A stretch of DNA of 64,000 nucleotides from Polaromonas sp. YR568 (GTDB taxonomy: Bacteria; Pseudomonadota; Gammaproteobacteria; Burkholderiales; Burkholderiaceae_C): assembly GCF_900116715.1 (NCBI RefSeq), contig NZ_FPBM01000002.1, forward strand, positions 288,589 to 352,588, written 5' to 3'. Below are positions 17,983 through 26,257 of this stretch, one piece after another (the stretch's first letter is position 1; each line of letters opens with the position of its first letter). The notes beneath the pieces were generated by a model that was not told the DNA's origin, ran no database searches, and saw only the letters and a program-made list of their open reading frames with translations. The position numbers and the translations under genes were made by a program.

Positions 17983-19344
17983 ATGAGCCACTCCCCCTCC
18001 CCAGGCGACCTCCATGCCACTCGCCAGGCACTCCAGGCTGGCCAGACGCAAATTCGGGACATCCTGGCCCAGGCTGCCCTGGTCGCCCAAAGCGAGGCCT
18101 GCCGCCACGTTTTCATGCCCGGGGGCCTGTCCGACCCGTCTGAAACGCTGAAAACCGCTCCCACCGGCCTTTCCAGCTCCTCCAGCCCTCCTTTGGCCGG
18201 CATCCCGGTATCGGTCAAGGATCTGTTCGACGTGGCGGGTCAGCCCACCCGGGCCGGTTCTACCGCCCTAGCCCAGGCAGCCCCGGCCCAGGCCGATTGC
18301 CCTGCCGTTGCGCGCCTGAGGGCCGCAGGCGCCGCACTGGTGGGGCGCACCAACATGGTCGAATTCGCCTTTTCGGGCGTCGGCGTCAACCCCCACTACG
18401 GCACACCCGTCAACCCGGCCGACCCGGCCATAGCCCGCATCCCGGGCGGTTCGTCGTCTGGCGCGGCCGTGTCGGTGGCCACGGGGGCGGCGATGGTGGG
18501 GTTGGGCTCCGACACGGGCGGCTCCATCCGCATCCCGGCGGCACTTTGCGGCATCGTCGGTTTCAAGAACACGGCGCGCCTGGTGCCGACTGCAGGCGCC
18601 CTGCCCCTGTCTACCAGCCTGGACACCGCCTGCGCGCTGACGCGCTCGGTGCGCGACGCCATCATCGTGCACGAGGTGCTGGCCGCGCGACAGGTTCGCC
18701 TTGCCGGCAAACCCCTGTCCGCCTGCCGCCTGGCCGTAGCCCGCACGCAGATGCAGGACGCACTCGACGATACCGTCGCCCAGGCGTTCGAGCGAAGCCT
18801 GCAGGTGCTGCGCCAGGCCGGTGCGAGTATCGAGGAGATCGCGCTCGATGAAATCGCGGACCTGGCAGCCATCAACGCCACTGGCGGCCTCTCGGCGGCC
18901 GAAAGCTACGCCTGGCACCGCAAGCTGATTGCTGAACATCAATCCGACTACGACCCGCGCGTGGCGCTGCGCATCCTGCGCGGGGCCAGCATGAGCGCGG
19001 CCGACTACATCGACCTGCTGGCGGCGCGCAAAGCCTGGATAGCGCGCATGGAAGTGCGCCTGGACGGCTTTGACGCGGTGATATCGCCCACGGTGCCCAT
19101 CGTCGCTCCGCCGATTGCCAGCGTGCTGACCGACGACACCGAGTTTTTTAGAGTCAACGGCCTTTTGCTGCGCAACACCTCCGTGGTTAACATGCTCGAC
19201 GGTTGCGCGATTTCCCTGCCCTGTCACACGCCCGGCCAGTTGCCGGTGGGCCTGATGCTCTGGCACGCGGCGCTGCATGACGACGCGGTGCTGGACCTGG
19301 CGCTGCAGGTGGAAGCAGCCCTGAATCAATCGCTACAAAAATAA
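17983..19344 (+). CDS. Amidase signature family hydrolase
   Basis: A 453-residue amidase with the Ser-cisSer-Lys triad: Lys79 (IPVSVKDLFD), cis-Ser157 (PGGSSSGAA) and nucleophile Ser181 (SDTGGSIRIPAALCG), spaced as in the family. It lacks GatB/GatC neighbours and the full GatA pattern, so it is more likely a stand-alone amidase or allophanate-hydrolase-like enzyme; the substrate cannot be told. The last codons and the TAA stop lie inside a copy of the dispersed repeat (19332-19385), so the C-terminus SLQK is repeat-derived. Confidence 0.88.
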   Translation: MSHSPSPGDLHATRQALQAGQTQIRDILAQAALVAQSEACRHVFMPGGLSDPSETLKTAPTGLSSSSSPPLAGIPVSVKDLFDVAGQPTRAGSTALAQAAPAQADCPAVARLRAAGAALVGRTNMVEFAFSGVGVNPHYGTPVNPADPAIARIPGGSSSGAAVSVATGAAMVGLGSDTGGSIRIPAALCGIVGFKNTARLVPTAGALPLSTSLDTACALTRSVRDAIIVHEVLAARQVRLAGKPLSACRLAVARTQMQDALDDTVAQAFERSLQVLRQAGASIEEIALDEIADLAAINATGGLSAAESYAWHRKLIAEHQSDYDPRVALRILRGASMSAADYIDLLAARKAWIARMEVRLDGFDAVISPTVPIVAPPIASVLTDDTEFFRVNGLLLRNTSVVNMLDGCAISLPCHTPGQLPVGLMLWHAALHDDAVLDLALQVEAALNQSLQK

Positions 19345-19385
19345 TAGCTGTTTACGCCCATATCAACTGGGCTAGCGGCCGATTT
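19332..19385 (+). repeat. Dispersed ~50-bp repeat, copy 3 (ends the amidase gene)
   Basis: Reads GCTACAAAAATAATAGCTG, then TTTACGCCCA, a 7-nt loop and TGGGCTAGCGGCC with a T-rich end. Two potential stems are visible (CTAC/ATAG region and GCCCA/TGGGC). Sense to the amidase; it supplies the stop codon at 19342-19344. Confidence 0.85.
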
Positions 19386-19470
19386 CACTCACAAAAACAA
19401 TGCACAACACGATTTTCCGCTTCCGGCGCGCACCCGTGCCGACTTACCTACGCCACTGCGGCGCTCACGC

Positions 19471-20730
19471 ATGAAGATCGCAGTCATAGGCGCCGGCATC
19501 ATCGGCATCACTACTGCGTACGAGTTGGCCCTGGACGGCCATGAAGTCACCGTATTCGAACGGCGCGGCGCAGCAGCCGAAGAAACCAGCTTTGCCAATG
19601 CCGGCCTGGTCGCGCCCGGCTATGTCACGCCGTGGGCGGCGCCCGGCATGCCGGGCAAGGTCCTCAGCCACCTCTTTAGCCGCCATGCGCCGGTCAAGCT
19701 CGGCCTGCCGCTGTCGGCCGGCGAACTGGCCTGGATGTGGAAGTGGTTTCGCGCCTGCAAGCTCGATACCTACCTGGCCAACCGCGCGCGCATGCAGCGC
19801 CTGGCCTTCTACAGCCGCGAACGCCTGCATCACCTGACAGCTGAACTGGAACTCGAATACGACGGCAGCCCGGGTTACATGGTGTTGCTTCGCTCTGAAA
19901 AAGACAGCAAATTGGTGCAGCCGGGTCTGGCCGTGTTGCGCGAAGCCGGCGTGAGCTTCAAGGAAATCGGCCCCGACGAGGTACGCAAGATCGAGCCGGC
20001 ACTCAACCCGGACACCAGCTTCCTGGGCGCGGTGCACCTGCCGGACGACGAGGTGGCCAACTGCCGGCAGTTTGCCTTGCTGCTGAAGAACGAGGCCCAG
20101 CGTATCGGCGTCAATTTTGAGTTCAATACGGCTGTAGCCCAGGTGGAACGAGCGCAACCCGCTTCCATTTTGATAGCAGGCGAGAATTCGCCGCGCAGCT
20201 TCGACCGCCTCGTCATGTGCGCAGGGTTGGCTTCAGCGCAGCTCCTGAAGCCGCTGGGCCTGAAGATTCCGATGGCGGCGGTCTACGGCTACTCCATCAG
20301 CGCCCCGATACGCGAGCCGCTGAACGCGCCGCGCAGCGCCTTGATGGACGAGCGCTACAAGGTGGCGATTTCCCGCCTTGGCAACCGCGTCCGCGTGGCC
20401 GGCAGCGCCGAGATCGGCGGGTCGCTGGACAACAAACGCGCTGCTTCTCTTCAAACCCTTTACAAGGTTTTACATGATTGGTTTCCGGGCGCTGCGCAGC
20501 TCGCCAACACCGGCGCCAGCGTGCAGGAATGGAAAGGCGCCCGGCCCATGCTGCCCGACGGCCCGCCCATCATCGGCGACAGCGGCATCCCCGGCCTCTG
20601 GCTCAACCTGGGCCACGGCTCCAGTGGCTGGGCGCTCAGCTGCGGCAGCGCGCGGGCTCTGGCCGACCTGATGGCCGGCAAAAAAGCCGACATCGACATG
20701 GAAGGCCTGGGCGTTTCGCGCCTGGACTGA
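19471..20730 (+). CDS. dadA: D-amino acid dehydrogenase-like FAD oxidoreductase (DadA family)
   Basis: The 419-residue protein begins with a Rossmann FAD motif, IAVIGAGIIGITTAYELALDGHEVTVFER, and has the DadA-type N-terminal signature ETSFANAGLVAPGYVTPWAAPG. The C-terminal FAD-binding end is WLNLGHGSSGWALSCGSARALAD. DadA oxidatively deaminates D-amino acids and passes electrons to the respiratory chain from the inner face of the membrane. No alanine racemase neighbour is present, so substrate is unproven. Residues about 218-236 (ERAQPASILIAG at the end) derive from a copy of the dispersed repeat in the middle substrate domain. Confidence 0.85.
   Translation: MKIAVIGAGIIGITTAYELALDGHEVTVFERRGAAAEETSFANAGLVAPGYVTPWAAPGMPGKVLSHLFSRHAPVKLGLPLSAGELAWMWKWFRACKLDTYLANRARMQRLAFYSRERLHHLTAELELEYDGSPGYMVLLRSEKDSKLVQPGLAVLREAGVSFKEIGPDEVRKIEPALNPDTSFLGAVHLPDDEVANCRQFALLLKNEAQRIGVNFEFNTAVAQVERAQPASILIAGENSPRSFDRLVMCAGLASAQLLKPLGLKIPMAAVYGYSISAPIREPLNAPRSALMDERYKVAISRLGNRVRVAGSAEIGGSLDNKRAASLQTLYKVLHDWFPGAAQLANTGASVQEWKGARPMLPDGPPIIGDSGIPGLWLNLGHGSSGWALSCGSARALADLMAGKKADIDMEGLGVSRLD
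20122..20177 (-). repeat. Dispersed ~50-bp repeat, copy 4 (inside dadA)
   Basis: Read on the minus strand it starts CTATCAAAATGGAAGCGGG, then TTGCGCTCG, CTGGGCTACAGCC and an AT-rich end. Antisense to dadA; translated in the same frame as copies 1, 2 and 6 (A-Q-P-A-S-I-L-I-A). Confidence 0.7.
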
Positions 20731-20847
20731 GCCTCTTTCTCTCCACTTCAAGCCGAAAAAACGTCACGACAGGCGAGTACAGTAGTTGCAGCCCGGTGTT
20801 TTTTCCGGGTCGCTATTTCTGCAACCTCACTACTGATTGGAGTTTCC

Positions 20848-21351
20848 ATGGGCATGTTCAGTTTTATCAAGGAAGCCGGAGAAAAGCTCTTCGGGCGCGG
20901 CGAAGCCAAAGCCGCCCAGGAAGCCGCCGCAGCCAAGCCCACACCCGAAAATATCGAGGCGCTGAGCAAGGCGGCGGGTGATGCAATCGCCAGCTACATC
21001 AACTCCATGAACCTCAATGTGCAGGCGCTGGAGATCGGCTTTGACGCCGCCAGCGCCACCGTCACGGTCTCAGGCGTAGCGCCCGACCAGGCCACCAAAG
21101 AAAAGGTCCTGCTGTGCTGCGGCAATGTGGCCACAGTGGCCGCCGTGAACGACCTGATGACGGTATCCAGTCCCGAGCCGGAATCACAATGGCATGTGGT
21201 CGTCAGCGGTGACAACCTCTCGAAAATCAGCAAACAGTTCTACGGCACGCCCAACAAATACCCGCAGATCTTCGAAGCCAACAAGCCCATGCTGACGCAC
21301 CCCGACAAGATTTACCCCGGCCAGGTCCTGCGGATTCCACCGGACGCCTGA
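20848..21351 (+). CDS. kbp: BON-LysM domain protein (YgaU/Kbp-like)
   Basis: A 167-residue cytoplasmic-looking protein without signal peptide. Residues about 30-110 form a BON domain (IGFDAASATVTVSGVAPDQATKEKVLLCCGNV..VAAVNDLM), and 115-165 a LysM domain (WHVVVSGDNLSKISKQFYGTPNKYPQIFEANKPML..PDKIYPGQVLRIP). This order and length match E. coli YgaU/Kbp, a potassium-binding protein. Same family is clear; K+ binding in this organism is inferred. A strong terminator follows 24 bp after the stop. Confidence 0.9.
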   Translation: MGMFSFIKEAGEKLFGRGEAKAAQEAAAAKPTPENIEALSKAAGDAIASYINSMNLNVQALEIGFDAASATVTVSGVAPDQATKEKVLLCCGNVATVAAVNDLMTVSSPEPESQWHVVVSGDNLSKISKQFYGTPNKYPQIFEANKPMLTHPDKIYPGQVLRIPPDA

Positions 21352-21374
21352 AGCCCGCCCCTTTGCGCTATCCC

Positions 21375-21398
21375 AAGCCCGGCATGCCGGGCTTTTTT
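21375..21398 (+). terminator. Intrinsic terminator after the BON-LysM gene
   Basis: AAGCCCGGCA/TGCCGGGCTT inverted repeat followed by a T-run. It separates the LysM gene from nnr, which starts at 21424. Confidence 0.85.
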
Positions 21399-21423
21399 AC
21401 GCCCGGGGCCGCACAATCGGGCC

Positions 21424-22944
21424 ATGCGAAAAATCTCCAGCGCCCACAGCGAGCCGCTTCACAGCGTGGCGGCCACCCGTGAACTCGAACAGCTTGCCGC
21501 CAGCCAACTGCCGCCGCACGCGCTGATGCAGCGGGCCGGCCTCTCCGTCGCCCGCTTGGCGCTGGCTCTGGCGCCGCACGCGCAACGCATCTGGATCGCC
21601 TGCGGGCCCGGCAACAACGGTGGCGACGGCTTTGAAGCCGCCATGCACCTGCACCAGTGGGGCAAGCAGGTGACCGTGACCTGGACCGGCCTGCCCGCCG
21701 GTAAAAACCAACTCCCACCCGACGCGCAAGCCTCGCGCGAGCGTGCCCTGGCCGCCGGCGTGCCCGTGACCGCCGAGCCACCCGATCATTTTGATTTCTG
21801 CATCGACGCGCTGCTGGGCATTGGCGGCACGCTGGACCCGGCCCGGCCCGGCACAGCCGGGATGGTGGAGTGGCTGGCGCGGATGCAGGCGAGTGGCGTG
21901 CCACGACTCGCGGTGGATGTCCCCACAGGCCTGGATGCCGAAACCGGCGCCGCTACACATTTAGTAGCTGACCACGCCCGTCCATCGGTCGTTACAGCCA
22001 TTTTTACCCTAAGCCTGCTGACATTAAAACCGGGACTCTTCACTGCGGACGGCCGCGACAGCGCGGGCCAGGTCTGGTTTGACGACCTGGGTGCCGGCCC
22101 ACTATCAGCCAGCGCAGCCAAACCGCCAAGCGCATGGCTGCTCGGCGCCGACCGGGCGGCGCCGCTGGCGCGATCAGGTGCGGCCCACGCCAGCCACAAA
22201 GGCAGCTTTGGCGATGTGGCCGTGCTGGGTGGGGAGTCCACCGCCGGCAGCCATATGGCAGGCGCCGCGCTGCTGGCCGCGCGTGCTGCCTTGCACGCGG
22301 GCGCAGGCAGGGTGTTCGTGGTGCTGCTCGGCAGTCCTGCACTCACCGTGGACCCACAACAACCCGAGCTGATGTTTCGCGCACCCGACGCGCAGGACCT
22401 GGCACAGCAGGTGGTGGTGTGCGGCTGCGGGGGCGGCGACGCCGTGCGGGCTGTGCTGCCCAAGGCGCTGTCGGCGGCGCCGCGCCTGGTGCTGGATGCG
22501 GACGCACTCAACGCCATCGCCGCAGACACGCAATTGCAGACCCAGCTCACAGCCCGCCACCACCGCGGCTACAGCACGGTGCTGACACCCCATCCGCTGG
22601 AGGCTGCGCGGCTCGCCGGGGTCACGTCCAAGGAAGTCCAGGCCGACCGGCTGGCGTTTGCCAGCCAACTGGCTGAACGGTTTCAGTGCGTGGTGGTGCT
22701 TAAAGGTTCAGGTACCGTCGTTGCCGCACCGGGGCGCGCCAGCGCCATCAACAGTAGCGGCAATGCTCTGCTGGCAACAGCGGGCACCGGCGATGTGCTG
22801 GCCGGCATGCTGGGAGCGGCCATGGCCGCAGGGCTGGGAGCTTTTGAGGCAGCCTGCGGCGCAGTATTTGCGCACGGGCATGCAGCGGATGAATGGCCCG
22901 CCCGCGTCAATGGGCCGGCGCTGACGGCGTCTGTGCTGCTTTAG
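21424..22944 (+). CDS. nnr: Bifunctional NAD(P)HX epimerase/dehydratase
   Basis: Repairs hydrated NAD(P)H. The N-terminal YjeF_N epimerase part (about 1-225) has GPGNNGGDGFEAAMHL and FDFCIDALLGIGG; the C-terminal ribokinase-like dehydratase part (about 230-506) has HKGSFGDVAVLGGESTAGSHMAGAALLAA, VLDADALN, LTPHPLEAARLAG, VLKGSGTVVAAPG and the ATP-site NSSGNALLATAGTGDVLAGMLGA. Residues about 177-195 (ATHLVADHARPSVVTAIF) are encoded by a copy of the dispersed repeat and appear as an insertion before the conserved SLLTLKPGLFTADGRD block, so the protein is somewhat longer than usual there. Its end overlaps the convergent YggT gene by 4 bp. Confidence 0.93.
   Translation: MRKISSAHSEPLHSVAATRELEQLAASQLPPHALMQRAGLSVARLALALAPHAQRIWIACGPGNNGGDGFEAAMHLHQWGKQVTVTWTGLPAGKNQLPPDAQASRERALAAGVPVTAEPPDHFDFCIDALLGIGGTLDPARPGTAGMVEWLARMQASGVPRLAVDVPTGLDAETGAATHLVADHARPSVVTAIFTLSLLTLKPGLFTADGRDSAGQVWFDDLGAGPLSASAAKPPSAWLLGADRAAPLARSGAAHASHKGSFGDVAVLGGESTAGSHMAGAALLAARAALHAGAGRVFVVLLGSPALTVDPQQPELMFRAPDAQDLAQQVVVCGCGGGDAVRAVLPKALSAAPRLVLDADALNAIAADTQLQTQLTARHHRGYSTVLTPHPLEAARLAGVTSKEVQADRLAFASQLAERFQCVVVLKGSGTVVAAPGRASAINSSGNALLATAGTGDVLAGMLGAAMAAGLGAFEAACGAVFAHGHAADEWPARVNGPALTASVLL
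21952..22006 (+). repeat. Dispersed ~50-bp repeat, copy 5 (inside nnr)
   Basis: GCTACACATTTAGTAGCTG, then ACCACGCCCG, a spacer, ACAGCC and a T-rich end. Sense to nnr, in a frame that avoids the stop codons of the motif. It looks like a true insertion of about 18 codons. Confidence 0.75.
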
Positions 22945-23510
22945 ACCAGGACCATCAAGGCGATCTGCAGCAGCACGATCAACACGATCGCCGAGATATC
23001 AACACCGCCTATCGGGGGAATCACCCGGCGCAACGGCGCCAGTACGGGCTCGGTCAGGCGGCCCAGCAAGGCATAAACCGGCGAGCCGGGCTGGACCCAC
23101 GAGAGGATGGCAAAGCCCAGCACCAGGATGATCAGGGTTTGCAGCGCCACGCGGATCAGCATCTTCAGCGCGAAGGTCAACAGGGTTAGCAGCGCCACGG
23201 GGCCGGCCTGCACCGACCAGTACGCAACGCCCGCCAGCACGCCAAACAGCAAGGACCACAGCAAGCCATAGGCCAGCGCCAGCACCGCCGCGGCGATCAC
23301 GCTGGCCCAATCGACGCGCGACTGCGCCAGCGACCTGGGCAGCACGCGGCGCAGGGGCTTGACGAGCCAGTCCGTCAAAGCCATCACGAAGCTGCCGGGC
23401 TGCGCGCTCATGTTGACACGCACCCAGTTCATCCACGCGCGCAGCAGCGCCGCCGCGATCAGCACGAAGAAGATGGTTTCAAGCAGGAAGGCCAGGATAC
23501 GGATCAGCAT
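22941..23510 (-). CDS. yggT: YggT family membrane protein
   Basis: A 189-residue integral membrane protein with two tandem YggT units, each two hydrophobic helices plus a short re-entrant stretch: residues about 1-90 with SFVMALTDWLVKPLRRVLP, and 95-189 with YALLGRLTEPVLAPLRRVIPPIGGVDISAIV. The repeated (T/D)xxxxPLRRxxP motif defines the family. Homologues are linked to osmotic or cation stress and to cell division in other organisms, but molecular function is not settled. Confidence 0.88.
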   Translation of the reverse strand: MLIRILAFLLETIFFVLIAAALLRAWMNWVRVNMSAQPGSFVMALTDWLVKPLRRVLPRSLAQSRVDWASVIAAAVLALAYGLLWSLLFGVLAGVAYWSVQAGPVALLTLLTFALKMLIRVALQTLIILVLGFAILSWVQPGSPVYALLGRLTEPVLAPLRRVIPPIGGVDISAIVLIVLLQIALMVLV

Positions 23511-23555
23511 GGGTCGTCGGTTTTGAGCAAGAAAGGTTGAAAGTTTGCGGCGTTT

Positions 23556-25874
23556 TTACCGGCGCGGCTTCTTGCCCTGCTTGCGCCCGGGGTTACCTGC
23601 CGCCTTCTTGACGGCGGCCTTGAGCGCCTGGATAGGCGACTTGGGCGCGCGTTCACTGCCGGCGCTGCTACTCCGGCCAGAACCGCTGCTGCGGCTGCTG
23701 GAGCGGCTCTCCGTATGCTTGCCGGCCGTCTTTTTGCCGGTCTTGCCTGTACGGGCCTCCTCGGTGTGGCGCGTGGCGCCGCGCTCCTTCGCCGGCAACT
23801 CGGTGGCATGGCCGCCGGTCTTGTCCTTCATGGCGCGCCCGACCACGTCCTGGCCCTCATTGACCAGGCGGAAATCGATCTTGCGGCCATCCAGGTCAAC
23901 ACGGCTGACCTGCACTCTCACCCGCGTGCCGATGGCATAGCGGATGCCGGTGCGCTCGCCGCGCAGTTCCTGGCGGGCTTCATCGAAGCGGAAGTATTCG
24001 CCGCCCAGCTCGGTGATGTGCACCAGGCCTTCCACGTACATGGCATCGAGCGTGACGAAGATGCCGAAACCGGTGGCTGCCGTGACAACGCCACCGAACT
24101 CCTCGCCGAGGTGCTCACGCATGTATTTGCACTTGAGCCAGGCCTCAACGTCGCGGCTGGCTTCGTCGGCTCGGCGTTCATTGGCGCTGCAATGCAGGCC
24201 CGCCGCCTGCCAGGCAAGCTCGTCGGCGCTGGCTTTTTTGGGCTTTTGCGTCGGCTCCTTGACGCGCGAGGCCAGTCGTTTGGACAGCTTGGCCTCGGCC
24301 TCGCCCGGTGTGGGCAGGGTCGGCAACTGGTATTTGGTCTTGTTCAGCACCGCCTTGATGACGCGGTGCACCAGCAAGTCGGGGTAGCGCCGGATCGGGC
24401 TGGTGAAGTGGGTGTAGGCCTCATACGCCAGGCCGAAGTGGCCGCTGTTGATGGGCGTATAGATCGCCTGCTGCATGGAGCGCAGCAGCATCGAGTGAAT
24501 TTGCTGCGCGTCCGGTCTATCCTTGGTGGCAATCGCGATGCGCTGGAACTCACCCGGCTCCGGGTCGTCGCTGATGGTCATGCCGATGCCGGCCGCCTTC
24601 AGGTAATTGCGCAGCATCTCCTTCTTCTCGGGCGTCGGGCCTTCGTGCACGCGGAACAGGCCCACATGCTTGCTTTGCGAGATGAAGTCGGCCGAGCAGA
24701 CGTTGGCGGCCAGCATGGCCTCCTCGATCAGACGGTGGGCCACATTGCGGGTGCGCGGGACGATTTTTTCAATCCGGCCGGCTTCGTCACAGACAATTTG
24801 CGTCTCGGTGGTTTCAAAGTCCACCGCGCCGCGTACGCCGCGCTCCTTGAGCAGCGCCTGGTAGACGTCGTGCAAATCGAGCAGGTGCGGCACCAGCGCC
24901 TTGCGCTGCGCGGCTTCGGGGCCGCGCGTGTTGGCCAGGATGGCCGCCACTTCGGTATAGGTAAAACGTGCCTGGCTGAACATCACCGCCGGGTAAAACT
25001 GGTAGGCATGGACCTCGCCCTTGGCGTTGACCAGCATGTCGCAGACCATGCACAGGCGCTCAACATTGGGGTTCAGCGAGCAGAGGCCGTTGGAGAGTTT
25101 TTCCGGCAGCATGGGAATCACGCGGCGCGGAAAATATACGCTGGTAGCGCGGTCATAAGCGTCGACGTCGATGGCGCTGCCGGTTTCCACATAGTGGCTC
25201 ACGTCGGCAATCGCCACCAGCAGCCGCCAGCCTTTGCCACGTCCCACCTTGGCGGGCTCGCAGTACACGGCGTCGTCAAAATCCCGGGCGTCTTCGCCGT
25301 CGATGGTGACCAGGGGCACATCGGTCAGGTCGACGCGATGCTTTTTGTCGGCCGGCCGCACGGCGTCAGGCAGCGCCCGGGCCAGGGCCAGGGCTTCGTC
25401 GCTGAATTCATGCGGCACACCGTACTTGCGCACGGCGATTTCGATTTCCATGCCGGGATCGTCGATCTCGCCCAGCACTTCCTTGACGCGGCCCACAGGC
25501 TGGCCAAAGAGCGCCGGCGGCTCGGTGAGCTGCACCACCACCACCTGGCCGGACTTGGCCGAGCCGGTAGCGCCTTTGGGGATCAGTACGTCCTGGCCGT
25601 AGCGCTTGTCTTCGGGTGCGACCAGCCAGACGCCGCTTTCTTGCAGCAGGCGGCCGATGATGGGGTTGGAAGAGCGCTCGATGATCTCGGTGACGCGGCC
25701 CTCAGGCCGGTTTTTTCGGTCGTGCCGCACGATGCGCGCCTTGACGCGATCCTTGTGCAGCACCGCGCGCATTTCGTTGGGCGGCAGGTAAATATCTGCC
25801 TCGCCGTCGTCGCGCAATACAAAGCCGTGGCCGTCTCGGTGGCCGGAAACGGTGCCCTCGAATTCAGCGAGCAA
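23556..25874 (-). CDS. rnr: Ribonuclease R
   Basis: 3'-5' exoribonuclease of the RNB family, about 772 residues. Order: cold-shock domains (GTVSGHRDGHGFVLRDDG...), the RNB catalytic domain with TIDGEDARDFDDAVY holding the metal-binding Asp residues and YFPRRVIPMLPEKLSNGLCSLNPN, an S1 domain (GVVTAATGFGIFVTLD), and a Lys/Arg/Ser-rich tail. The usual N-terminal winged-helix part is missing, which I believe is common in this bacterial family. The start is odd: no ATG or GTG is available. TTG at 25874 is the only conventional start and has no Shine-Dalgarno. An ATC at 25925 in frame is preceded by AAAGAGA and would add 17 residues. Confidence 0.93.
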   Translation of the reverse strand: MLAEFEGTVSGHRDGHGFVLRDDGEADIYLPPNEMRAVLHKDRVKARIVRHDRKNRPEGRVTEIIERSSNPIIGRLLQESGVWLVAPEDKRYGQDVLIPKGATGSAKSGQVVVVQLTEPPALFGQPVGRVKEVLGEIDDPGMEIEIAVRKYGVPHEFSDEALALARALPDAVRPADKKHRVDLTDVPLVTIDGEDARDFDDAVYCEPAKVGRGKGWRLLVAIADVSHYVETGSAIDVDAYDRATSVYFPRRVIPMLPEKLSNGLCSLNPNVERLCMVCDMLVNAKGEVHAYQFYPAVMFSQARFTYTEVAAILANTRGPEAAQRKALVPHLLDLHDVYQALLKERGVRGAVDFETTETQIVCDEAGRIEKIVPRTRNVAHRLIEEAMLAANVCSADFISQSKHVGLFRVHEGPTPEKKEMLRNYLKAAGIGMTISDDPEPGEFQRIAIATKDRPDAQQIHSMLLRSMQQAIYTPINSGHFGLAYEAYTHFTSPIRRYPDLLVHRVIKAVLNKTKYQLPTLPTPGEAEAKLSKRLASRVKEPTQKPKKASADELAWQAAGLHCSANERRADEASRDVEAWLKCKYMREHLGEEFGGVVTAATGFGIFVTLDAMYVEGLVHITELGGEYFRFDEARQELRGERTGIRYAIGTRVRVQVSRVDLDGRKIDFRLVNEGQDVVGRAMKDKTGGHATELPAKERGATRHTEEARTGKTGKKTAGKHTESRSSSRSSGSGRSSSAGSERAPKSPIQALKAAVKKAAGNPGRKQGKKPRR

Positions 25875-26041
25875 ACCGGATGAATGGGCGGACGATCCGC
25901 CCGAATGGGAGTGAGTTGTTTTGATAGAAAGTCTCTTTTCGTTGGAGGCTGCTGGTTTTGAGTATGCAGCCGAAATATTTCAGGAAAATTTGGGGGCCAG
26001 GGCCTGAGAAAGCGTTGAAGTAATGGTACACTGCTAGCTGT

Positions 26042-26126
26042 GCCCGGGTGGCGGAATTGGTAGACGCGCACGGTTCAGGTCCGTGTATCGCAAGATGTGG
26101 AGATTCGAGTTCTCTCCCGGGCACCA
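26042..26126 (+). tRNA. tRNA-Leu (anticodon CAG)
   Basis: 85 nt with encoded CCA. Acceptor stem GCCCGGG pairs with CCCGGGC; the anticodon stem-loop CACGG-TTCAGGT-CCGTG gives anticodon CAG; there is a long variable arm as expected for Leu and the T-loop TTCGAGT. A TACACT -10-like box lies at 26027-26032. It sits on the opposite strand to both flanking genes (rnr and rimO) and is followed by its own terminator. Confidence 0.96.
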
Positions 26127-26182
26127 GATACACCAAACAGCTTCTCCAGACTCTTGAATGGGTTCTGGGGTAAAGCAAGATT

Positions 26183-26211
26183 AAAGCCACTGTGACCCAG
26201 TGGCTTTTTTT
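26183..26211 (+). terminator. Terminator of tRNA-Leu
   Basis: AAAGCCACTG - TGACC - CAGTGGCTTT followed by further T residues: a 10-bp perfect stem with a T-run, 57 bp after the tRNA. Confidence 0.88.
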
Positions 26212-26257
26212 GTGGCCGGGCCCCATCTTCAGGCCCGTTTTTCATCTACGGTGTTAA

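Noticed and set aside
23715..25883. Open plus-strand frame of 722 codons
   Set aside because: Antisense shadow of rnr, whose domains are unmistakable on the minus strand.
26042..26126. tRNA-Leu as an attachment site for an integrated element
   Set aside because: No integrase, no direct repeat of the tRNA 3' end nearby, and both sides are core genes.
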